Of a DNA stretch of 64,000 nucleotides, positions 36,001 through 48,000 are shown in pieces. The position numbers and the translations under genes were made by a program. The stretch covers positions 62,923,593-62,987,592 of the forward strand of contig CM059192.1 of the NCBI GenBank assembly GCA_030323885.1, read 5' to 3'. The notes below the pieces were generated by a model. That model was not told where the DNA came from. It saw only the letters and a list, made by a program, of their open reading frames with translations, and made no database searches. Positions within the stretch are counted from its first letter, which is position 1, and each line of letters opens with the position of its first letter. Source of the DNA: Branchipolynoe longqiensis. Its lineage: Eukaryota; Annelida; Polychaeta; Phyllodocida; Polynoidae.

Positions 36001-39000
36001 ATTCAACATCATTGACTATACGCCGACTATATACTAAATACTAACTGGATAATTATTATATACCCTACAGTCAGTTTGTCAGAAATTGCATTGGCTGCCA
36101 ATAAAAGATATATCAAATTAAATATTTTACCAATCGCCTATAAAGCTATTAACGGTAAAGCAGCAAAATATCTGCACAAACTTCTGTCCCTGAAACAATG
36201 ATCACAAACTTTCTGATACAACGCTCAGATATGATTACATGTCCCTGTGTCTAGACTGACATCATATGGTAATTGTGCCTGGTGGCAGGTCCCACGTTGT
36301 GGAACAGGTCGCCAGAGGATAAATAACATACATAAAGCAGCATCTGTTGACAACTTGTAATCTGTCCTCACCACCTTAAGGTAGCTTTTAATGAAATAAT
36401 GGAAACTGACAATTTGTCTATCCTTCAATTATTGTAACCAAGTTGTAAATGTGTCATATCATGGTTTTACTGTACATCACGTTAGAATAGCTCCTGCTAG
36501 TAAGAGTGCTCTATTAAATTAGTATTACTACTAATACTATTATAATAATTATTATAACAAAAGTGATAATAACTATGATAATTATAGGTGGTATATATGC
36601 GTATATACTGGTGTAGGCACCCGCGGGCGTTGACAGAATATATAAATGAACTGGTCTATCTATTGGCGTTTCGAACGCGGCGGCAGCGCGGTGGTTCGGG
36701 CGATTTGTGCTAGGCGGTGCCACATGAGCCGTCCGGGTTAGTTAAGCATTATGCGCCCGCTACTCGCTAGATGGCGCCACCGGTAGCTGTATATAACCAC
36801 GGTACTCGATCGGCCCGGCGCCTTCCTGATACGCCACCCGGCCTGCGCGCCGATTCAACTCAACCGAGAGAAAAAATTTGTTGTTACTTATTCGGCGGTC
36901 ATGGCCAGCCAGGTACGGTAATTCTTAGGTAATAAACTGTATTATCCACAATCTGCTCTTTCTTGTCCTTAAGCGGTCCTACATATATTAATAATGACAA
37001 TAATAATAATTATTATCTTCGAGGACTGACCAAGTACAATAAGATTGATTACTGAATACAGTGGAACCCCGTTATAACGCCATCGTTGGGGTCCATGTAT
37101 CGTCGACGCAAAAAACAGCGGGTCATGTTAAATCTGGGTTCAGTTTAGTGAATTACCTTTGAATTAATGATGTTTGGGTGCAATGAATCATGGTGTTATA
37201 TCCGAATTGGCGATAAATGGAGTTGCGTTATAACGGGTTTCACTGTACATACACACTGTGCATACTGAATATGTGCCAAATACAACTAGCACGAGGAATA
37301 CTTATTGAATACTGCATACTAAATACATAATACACATACTTCCCCGAAGTACCAAACAAAGCCACATGAAGCCTGAGGCGCATAACTACAGCTGAAGGCT
37401 CCATGCCAGTGCTCAGAGACAAGTGTGCATACCATCTATGTCGACCACTGGGTAGCCCTTGTAGTCATGTTTCAGTGACTGTCTCGAGTAAAGCTGGGGC
37501 GGCTCTGAACTGTCGCTTTCGAGCAGATTGCCCAGCGCTGAAAGAAAGAATAAGTTGGTTGGCTGGTCTTTGGGGTTTTGCATCCTAGCAACAGCTATAG
37601 TCATATCAGGACGGGCGAGCACTGGCTTGTAACACTGCGCACTCATACCGACTTTATGATCAGGCCGCTGGTACCACGAACCGATATCCCACTCAGTCAC
37701 ATTATCCTGATACTGAGCTAACAAGTCCTTGTCCTATCCTAACAATGTCAAGTGTCAGGCTAGGTGGTGACAAGTATCAATTGTGTAAGTCATTGGTTTG
37801 ACTTGGCCGGGATTCGAACTCCCGACCTTCCGCACGGGAAGCCTGCGCTCTACCGATTGAGCCACCGCATCCGGTAAAGAAAAAGTGAAACACTATTGAA
37901 TAAAATACTTTAAAGGTGAACAGCTGAAGTATCTAGAGTAGTTTGTTCGGCTCATGTGAACATGGAAAGACCACATTGGAAACGACCGGCTTGTCGCCAT
38001 TTAAAGCTGCATATTCCTATTATAACATCAACATTTATACACCAAAACGCACATCTAGGATTTATTCTAGATATCCAACTTATACCCCTGTCACATTACA
38101 ACGTTTCTGCCGGCGTGCTGGCAACGCACACAATATTTGCAACCCGTCAAGAGACGTCCAACTTTTCGGCGTTTTGGGAGAAAACTGGACGGGTTAGTAG
38201 CATGGTATTAGCGCGCAGCCAACGAGGTTCGACGCGCGGCGGACGAAAGCACAACACTTTCGCGGCGGACCGACGCGCGCCGACGGCCGCCGACGTCTGC
38301 ATTCACACGTTGCTATGTACCGACGCGCCGGAAACGCGCCGGAAACGCCCCGGTAACGTACCGGTAACGTACCGGAGATGTACCGACGTTTCGCCCAAAA
38401 TTGCAACACGTCAGCACGCGTCGACCCTCGTTGGGCCGAAACGTCGTAATGTGACAGGGCCTTAAGATACTGATGTACTTATTAAGCAATAGTTGCTGTA
38501 TAGAAGGGAATATTAAGCATTAAGCATTAGTTGCCATATAGAAGGGAATACTAAGTATTAAGCATGTATTGCTGTATACAATGGAATATTAAGCATTAAG
38601 CTTATCTTGATGTATAGAGCGGAATACTAAGCATTAAGCTTGTATTGATGTATAGGACGGAATACTAAGCATTAAACATTAGTGGTGTATAGAAGGGAAT
38701 TCTAAGCATTAAACATGTGTTGCTGTATAGATGGGAATACTAAGCATTAAGCATTAGTTGTGTATAGAAGAGAATACTAAGCATTAAGGATTAGTTGCAT
38801 ATAGAAGGGAATACTAAGCATTAAGCATTAGTTGCTGTATAGAAGGGAATACTAAGCATTAAGCATTAGTTGTGTATAGAAGGGAATACTAAGCATTAAG
38901 CATTAGTTGTGTATAGAAGGGAATACTAAGCATTAAGCATTAGTTGCTGTATAGAAGGGAATACTAAGCATTAAGCATTAGTTGTGTATAGAAGGGAATA

Positions 39001-42000
39001 CTAAGCATTAAGCATTAGTTGTTGTATAGAAGGGAATACTGAGCATTAAGCATTAGTTGTGTATAGAAGGGAATACTAAGCATTAAGCATTAGTTGTGTA
39101 TAGAAGGGAATACTAAGCATTAAGCATTAGTTGTGTATAGAAGGGAATATTAAGCAGTAAGCATGTGTTGCTGTATAGAAGGGAATACTAGGCATTAAGC
39201 ATGTGTTGCTGTATTGGAGGGAATATTAAGCATTAAGCATTAGTTGTGTATAGAAGGGAATACTAAGCATTAAGCATTAGTTGTGTATAGAAGGGAATAC
39301 TAAGCATTAAGCTTGTGTTGCTGTATAGAAGGGAATACTAAGCATTAAGCTTGTCTTGATGTATAGAACGGAATATTAAGTCAATTTAATAGAACCTGAA
39401 TTTGTATGTGCTTATCAAAATTAATGTATCATGTCTTCACTTCAAATATATCCAATGTTAGCCATTTATAATAAAAACTACTTGAAACTAAAGTAAAGGC
39501 CCTGTCACACTATGACGTATGGCTGCGGCGTGTGCGTAACTTGTTGAAATAAATTGAAAATCAAAATAGGTCGGCGTAGACAAACTTTTTGCGCTGCGGG
39601 TGGTCCTAGCATGTATGAAGCATATGTGCAGCGTATGGCTGGCATATGGCTACCGCATCCCTGGCGTATAGCGACATATGTGGAGCGTATGACGACGTAT
39701 ACTCAGCGTGCTTGGAGGGGTTTTTATGGTTGAAGGTGACAGGTCTAGCGTATGAGTAACCTATGCCGACGTATGGCCACTGTATGGCTAGCGTAGCTGT
39801 GTATGAGTATCATGTGCACAAAGTATTCAAAACTTATGCGTAACGTGTGCAAAGCGTATGATGACGTATGCAATCATCTTTAGGCCACGTCCCAATCACG
39901 TGATCGGTCGCCGCCAGAGTATAAATACCCCGGAGTTTTGGGTTCCTCCACACACTGCCACCATGCCTAGAGGAACATCACTGCTACAGCTGCCTGCAAG
40001 GCTGCTCTCACTACTGGAGGACTAGGCCATCGGAGAGGCAGGAAGAAGCATATTCTGCCAGCTTCACCATCACCATCATCACCATTGCCGGTGTCATCAC
40101 CTGCCTCCTCACCACACCACTCTCCACCACACCACTCTGCATCGAGCCAGCTGGAAGAGATGGAGATCGAGGTGGAGATGCAGATGCAGAGCCAGATGCG
40201 GCCACGCTCCAGCTCTCCATCTCCTGCTTCTCGTGGGAGCTTGCATGCGTCATCAGTCACCAACACCACCTCGGATTCTGCGTCAGCCGGCTTCATCTCA
40301 GCCAAGAAAAAGAGGGTGAAGAAAAGCGATAACATCCCGTCATCTGGAACATGAAGATGACGGACTATCGCCAGTCCGACAGGAAGGGGAATAAGTGGGA
40401 GGACCAGGCGAAGCAGATGGGGAGGTCATCTATCCATCTGCAGGTGTGGTTCAAGTCGCTCCGGGACACCAACAAGAGGCTCCACAACAAGAAGAGCGGG
40501 GACAGACCGCCCAAGAGGGATCTGTGGATTATGCAGAAGTTTGGTTTCCTGTGGTCCGTTGTCAGGCACTGGCCGGAGCCCTGCAGAACTGTAAGTACAA
40601 AATCTGTTATCCTTCTGACTAGTGTGGGCTAGTGTGGGCGTTAGGATTCTCGTAAAACCCTTATTATTCTGGAGAAGTTGACAAACCGATATATGTTATT
40701 TATGTAATTATCTTGATAAATCAAGTTAATCGTTTAACGTTATATATTTGTTGTCTTTCTTTATTGTTGACTTGTGCTGTTGTTGACTTCATTTATGTAA
40801 TTAATCTTCAGAAATCAATTTAATCATTTAACATAATATATTTGTTGTTGTTCTTTATTGTTGACTTGTGTTGTTGTTTACGTCTTTTGTGGAAACATCG
40901 ATTTGCATTCATGTTACTTATGTTATTTTATGATTTTGTCTTGCAGGTGATGGCTGCCTTAGACGCTGTGCAGGGTGATCTCGATGCTGCCGAGAATGTC
41001 TGTGCAGATCTTGATCTTGATCTGGAGGACATTTCCGCCCCGCCACACCTCCCGCTCCAGTCCAAGAGCGGGGAAAGGGGAAGCGTGCAGCCCCAGATGA
41101 CATCAACCTCCTGGCTGCAATACAAAAGGGGTCCAATGAGTCTGGGGAGCCTCTGAAGGGCATGCAGCTGGCTCCTACAGTGGTGATTACGGATGTGTGC
41201 AACTTTCGCCAACTATGTGCGGGACTCGCTGATGATGATGGCGCTGGAGCGGTTCCTCAATACGCGGGCAGCGATTAACCGCATCTTGTTGCAGGGGTTG
41301 GAGTATGATTGCCAATGCGAGGCAGCTTTGCTTCCTCTGGCTCCTGTGGCTGATGCGGCTCCTGTGGCTGTGGCGCCTCCTGTGGCTGCACCGGTGGCTG
41401 TAGTGGCTCCTGTGGTTTGTGCGCCTAGGCCTGGCCTTTCTCTGAGTGAGTTGTACCAGCCTCAGCTCGAGCAGTGGACTCACCAGCCACCACCGGCATC
41501 ACCCTGGGCGTCGCAAACCCAGGACTATGTCCAGCAATATATGCTGCAGCCACAGAAGCTGCCTCCTCAGCCTCAGCTTTACCCTCAACCGCTGCCCATA
41601 CAGCCGCTCCAGATGCACCATCAGCCGGTCCAGCCTCTGCCTCAGCTGGTGCCACGTCCCTCCATGTCACTGGTGCAGCCACCTCCACTCCGGCAAATTG
41701 GTGTGGTAGGCCAGACCATACCTCCTCCAGGACCAGCTCCCCACCCAGCTGGTGCAACTCCTGTGAGTTTGCCCTGTGCGTTGACTCAAGTTGGGAGTGG
41801 GAGTAACTCCCACACCAGTGGCCCCCGGAACAGGCACTTTGTCAGAGTCGCCCAGCCAGACCTCTGATGGACTACTGAACTTGTCGGGGCTGTTGGTGAT
41901 CTTGGGGATCTCGGGAGTGTTGCAGGTTTTCAACTTGGACCTCTTCCCCTCATCAGCCCCATGTCACCAGCTGGGGCGGGCAACGGTGACAAGTGATTGT

Positions 42001-45000
42001 CAATATTTGTAAATATGTGTAAATATGTGTAAATATGTAGTAATAGGTTAGTAAAATGTTCTTATGTTGTAATGTTTATGTTTGTATGTTTATATGTATA
42101 TATGTATGTATGTCTCAATATGTCCTTCATAAATAAAAATTTTGTAAACTTGAATTTTTGTGTCCGCTTTCAATAATGGCATGTCATCATTTAATTGTTA
42201 TAAATTAAAGTAAAATTAATACATAAATAAACACTGAAAATAAAGAATAATTATTATTAATATTAAGGACACAAGTACATACCCTCTCTTACCATCTCTC
42301 CCTCTCTCTTCCCCTTTCTCTCTCCCTCTCTCTTTCCCTCTCACAATCTTTCTCTTTCCCCTTTCTCTCCCTGTTTCTTCCCCTTTCTCTCCCTCTCTCT
42401 TTCCCTTTCTCTCCCCCTCTCTCTTTCCCTCTCACTGACTTTATCTTTCCCCTTTCTCCTTGTCAACCCCCTCCTGCTGTACAGCTTCATCATGGTCGGT
42501 CGCAGGGCGAAGGCATCATCAGTGATTAGAAAATATGGCACATCCTGCTGGCCATCCACGATTGGTTTGGGGTCCGGAAAACCGATGGTGCCACCTTCAG
42601 TGCCCGCCTTCAGCTCTCAGTCGTTGTAGATCTGGGCATCAGATGCGGAGCCCATACCCCCCAAGATCTGCCCAGATGAACTTGTAGTCCAGGTCTACAA
42701 GTGCCAACAGTGCCAAAAGCCATTATAGTTGTAGTACAGTGACCTACTCTTTGGAGGGCACCGGCAGGCGATGTGCTTCCCACCAAGAGCGCCACAGGTA
42801 TGGGGGGAAGTTCCACTTCTCTAGGAATTGGTCGGCGATGGAACACCATTCTCGTGGAGTCATCGGACACATCATGACCTCGTCTAGGTACTCATCGATG
42901 AGGGCCTGACAGACTTCATGCAAGGCTTTGTGTGCTTTTTGGCAATCCTCGGTCCCACTCATGCCACAATCTCGTCGAACAACTGGGGAGGATTCCGCAT
43001 GAAGTTCACGAACGACGCAGTGTCCTCGGTGTGGAGCTCAGCGATCAGCTTGTGATACAAGCCAAACTGTGGCTGCCTCTCGATCCAGGGTCTGACCCAC
43101 GTTCTCCACTGCTGCCTCCTCCTTCTCCTCTCGACACGGGCCGCCTGAAGAGCCATGAGGTAGAGATCTAGCTCATGCTGATAAAGGGCAATTCGGTACT
43201 GATGCTGGAACTGTAGATGGAGTGCCTGGACATCCATCCTGTCTGAGCAGCCGAGCAGGTCTGCTGGAAGAAGCCTGGTGCTGCCTTTATATACCAACAG
43301 CCAACACGCAGGCCATACACTGGCCATATGCTCGCAATACACTAGGGGTATGCCAGCATATGCTAGGGGCATGCTCGCACACGTTTCCGGCATGTTAGGC
43401 ATATGCTATATACGCCAGAGATACGGGGAGGGGGGCTGGTTCATCGTATGACTAACGTGTTCCAACCTATCCCGACCTACCCCTAATGTGTGCATAACTT
43501 ACGCCGACGTAAGCCTAGCATAGGAGCGTATGAGAAATGTATGTTGAAAATTTTGAACATGCACAAAAAGTTGTTAGGGGCTCAACGTACGCCGACCTAT
43601 GATGACCTATGATACCCTATCCCGAGTGTACTCGACATATGCCCAATGTATACATAACGTATGATGCCGTATGCCGACGTGTTGGTCGAAAATCGCATAC
43701 GTCGGCATATGCTAAGGCCATACGTCGTAGTGTGACAGCCCTTAAGGTAGATTAACCTAATATATCTGCCTAAGAATTAAACGGTAGATATTGTGGCAAG
43801 TGAAGGCAGTTAGCACACCTGCCCCGGTGTGTCGGCATGCATACCTTGGTCCTTCTCGTCGTCTCCATTCAGGCAATCAGCAAAGCCATTGGAGACCAGG
43901 TTTCCCGAGATGCAGCGCCCGTCAGGACACAGGAAACCGGAGCAGGCTGGCAGCACAGATGGAGAGAAAGAGAGCGCGCGGTCAGACATGCGCACAGGGC
44001 CAGGGCGCCACTCAATAGTCACTTCAGGGACACCTAAGTGTTTTCTCTTCACATAATTCCACAAGGTTTGTCATTTAGAATCAGGATGTCAACATTATTA
44101 CTCCAAACCAAAGTAATGTAGATTCAAATGCAGCTTGAATCTATGCCCGCCTTAGAGTATTACTCCAAACCAAAGTAATGTAGATTCAAATGTAGCTTGA
44201 ATCTATGCCCGCCTTACAGTATTACTCCAAACCAAAGTAATGTAGATTCAAATGCAGCTTGAATCTACGCCCGCCTTACAGTATTACTCCAAACCAAAGT
44301 AATGTAGATTCAAATGCAGCTTGAATCTATGCCCGCCTTAGAGTATTACTCCAAACCAAAGTAATGTAGATTCAAATGCAGCTTGAATCTACGCCCGCCT
44401 TACAGTATTACTCCAAACCAAAGTAATGTAGATTCAAATGTAGCTTGAATCTATGCCCGCCTTACAGTATTACTCCAAACCAAAGTAATGTAGATTCAAA
44501 TGCAGCTTGAATCTACGCCCGCATTACAGTATTACTCCAAACCAAAGTAATGTAGATTCAAATGCAGCTTGAATCTATGCCCGCCTTAGATTATTACTCC
44601 AAACCAAAGTAATGTAGATTCAAATGCAGCTTGAATCTACGCCCGCCTTACAGTATTACTCCAAACCAAAGTAATGTAGATTCAAATGCATGCTAGTATC
44701 TATAAAATATGTCAAACACAAAACCCTCGCATTATGCACCTTGAATCTACGCCCGCATTAGATTTGTTATTTTGCGGTCAACAAACAATTACTATATATG
44801 TATCCTCTTAATGTGAAATTTAACCACATGATTGTCACTCGCCACCAAAAGGAAACCAAGAATTTCCTTGATAACTTCTCATCACCCGTCTTCCAAGAAC
44901 GATTGGCCTTCTTATTTATCCTCTTCCCCCAAAAAAAAGAAAAGAAAGAAAGGTGGCCTGTGATGAGGCGATAGTTATATGAATAATCAATAGTGCCCCA

Positions 45001-48000
45001 GTTGTTAACTGCAAATTGGCCACGATGAGGTGAAGGTCAAAACAATAATCAATAATGCCCTAGTTGTTAACTTACAAATGGCCCATGATGAGGTGAAGGT
45101 AAAAATAATAATCAATAATTGCTCTAGTTGTTAACTGCAAAGAATATGATCACATACCACAAACGTGGCACCAAAAAACTAACATAATTAAGGTTAGCAA
45201 CTAACAGTTAAAATGACAAGGCAACTATCAAATTGAGACTATTGCTGTTCAGCGATGAAAACAAGCCGCAATGCAGCTTTCTCATTATGGACAGGCTAAA
45301 TAAGTCATCCGAAGAAAAAAAACAACAACAACAACAAACTATCAAGCCCACCACAACCATGCGTAGATGAGACTTACTGCAATTCTGGACTTCATCAGAG
45401 TTATCTGAGCAATCATCGTAGCCATTGCACAGTAGTTTGTTGGCAATGCACCGCCCGTTCAAGCACCTGAATTCCTCCTGTAGGCAGACTGTGGGTGGGA
45501 GGACGTGATGGCATGCAGAATTAGGCGCCATGCCATCAGAGAGCAATCAAATAAAATCACTCGTCCGATGGTATTGAGTTTTTGTCATTTTCTGAGATAA
45601 ATATATTAGGTTGATCATTATAATCTACCTTACTTTAGTTTGAAGTAACTTTTATTTTAAATTGCTAACTTTGGAGATATTTCAAGTGCAACCCTGCACA
45701 ATTAATTTGGGCAAGCACACAAAAACTGTGACACTGTAGGCTTCTGTAGTAACAGGTTATATTCAATTGCCTCAGTATTCCTTTAACTGTGTGGTGACAA
45801 ATGCTTAATAAGTGCACCAGTATCTGATTTAGATATATATAATCAATTCTAGATAATTGCTTTGGTTTTGAAAATTTGATGTTTTCATCAGACTATGCAG
45901 CTTTAAGCTAAAGTGAAAGGAGACAAAGGCAAACATACTTTGCTTGTTGAGACAAGATCCATTTGTCAGTATGACGTCATCTATTGCTGTGTTGTAGGAG
46001 TTGTAGCCTTCTATCCTTCTGCCCTGTTTACTCACGAAGACGACTCTCTGGCGTCCCTGCAGATGGCGCAGCTCTACGACTGCTTCGTGCATCTTGTAGG
46101 GGCGGTTGCCCACCTGGTTCCACACGTAGCGACGTCTGCCGTACACATCCTGTCGTGGGATACACAGCGGGGACTTAGTGCACATGTACCTACACAGCGG
46201 GGATTTAGTGTCCATGTACCTACACAGCAGGGACTTAGTGCACATGTACCTACACAGCGGGGACTTAGTGCATATGTACCTACACAGCGGGGACTTAGTG
46301 CACATGTACCTACACAGTGGGGACTTAGTGCATATGCACCTACACAGCGGGGACTTAGTTCACATGTACCTACACAGCGGGGACTTAGTGCACATATACC
46401 TACACAGCGGTGACTTAGTGCACATGTACCTACACAGTGGGGACTTAGTGCACATGTACCTACCACAATGGTGGCGCCGTTTGCTACATTGATTGCAATA
46501 TATATACATCAATATATGCTAAAATCGGTTTATTTTTTCAAGCACCATATATACATATATACTGTACACGAATTATACGTGTATAATAACTCGGAATTCC
46601 ATAATCGCACCTAACCTCCACCCGCCAGTAATCGGGTGGTGGAGCCTCGGGCTAGTCATCTACTGCTCCGACTGTGGCGCTACCGCTTGCTTCTGCTCAT
46701 TAACTTAATTCACTTACCGCCGAAAATGTCGGGTTCGAATCTCACGATCAGTATAATGTGACTGAGTGGGATATCAGGTCATGGTGCTGGTGGTCTGGTC
46801 TCCCAGTGGGGCAGCACTATAAAGTTACCATAAATGCGCACTGTCACAAGTCGGTACCGTTCCTGATATGACCTTAGATTGTTCTTTTGGGGTTAAGGAA
46901 CGGATTGATTTTCCATTGTTTCTTATGTACAAATTAGTTTCGGTTTACGAACAACATTTAGGAACGAATTACGTTCGACAACCGAGGTTTCAGTGTAAAT
47001 GAGCACCACCAGACAAGTTACAGCGTTTGAAGGCAGGGGGCGACACAATCGGTCCAGTTACATCATAGATGAACAGTGTAATAACAGATCAGTATAGTAG
47101 ATGACTAATGACCGAGTTGACTGAAAGCGGTGACACACCTCACTGATAACGGTCAGGACGGGAGTGTCGCGCTCATCATACAGGAAGAAGCTGAACTGCA
47201 GGCACGACACCTCGCCAGGGTCCAAGTAGGGCGAGTACAGCTCGGCCGTCCCTGAGGTGTCGCCCCTCATGGCGACCATCATCGAGTCTGCGCAAAGAGA
47301 ACCAAGGTTAGCTCGACCCCTGTGTATGCAGTCTTGTCAGGTATCACTTCGTAGTTGGAGGGTGCGGGTGTGGGTGTTCATGGTACATTAGTTGTTAAAG
47401 AAGGGGCACTTTCCGTAGTTGGGGTGTGCGGGTGTGGGTGTTCATGGTACATTAGTTGTTAAAGAAGGGGCACTTTCCGTAGGTGGGGGGTGTGGGTGTG
47501 GGTGTTCATGGTACATTAGTTGATAAAGAAGGGGCACTTTCCGTAGTTGGGGTGTGCGGGTGTGGGTGTTCATGGTACATTAGTTGATAAAGAAGGGGCA
47601 CTTTCCGTAGTTGGGGTGTGCGGGTGTGGGTGTTCATGGTACATTAGTTGTTAAAGAAGGGGCACTTTCCGTAGTTGGGGTGTGCGGGTGTGGGTGTTCA
47701 TGGTACATTAGTTGATAAAGAAGGGGCACTTTCCATAGTTGGGGTGTGCAGGTGTTCATGCTACATTAGTTGATAAAGAAGGGGCACTTTCCGTAGTTGG
47801 GGTGTGCGGGTGTGGGTGTTCATGGTACATTAGTTGTTAAAGAAGGGGCACTTTCCGTAGTTGGGGTGTGCGGGTGTGGGTGTTCATGGTACATTAGTTG
47901 TTAAAGAAGGGGCACTTTCCGTAGTTGGGGTGTGCGGGTGTGGGTGTTCATGGTACATTAGTTGATAAAGAAGGGGCACTTTCCGTAGTTGGGGTGTGGC

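Larger units (their letters stand above)
39497..43742. mobile_element. PIF/Harbinger DNA transposon, 4.25 kb
   Basis: TIRs start AGGCCCTGTCACACTATGACG (left) and, inverted, end CGTCGTAGTGTGACAGCCCT (right). TAA is duplicated at 39494-39496 and 43743-43745, the usual target for this superfamily. Two convergent genes lie inside: a Myb/SANT-like protein on plus and a DDE transposase on minus. Both subterminal regions (39520-39870; 43330-43700) are packed with gtatg/catac and cgtatg words, likely transposase or Myb-protein binding sites. The transposase is damaged, so the copy is probably not autonomous. Confidence 0.9.

Noticed and set aside
37800..37878. a tRNA gene on the minus strand
   Set aside because: A and B boxes are good, but the sequence runs directly into a SINE body shared with other copies and the acceptor stem does not pair well.
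41193..41867. an independent Pro/Gln-rich protein
   Set aside because: It continues the Harbinger-internal Myb-like gene as a second exon inside the TIRs, so it was merged with that entry.
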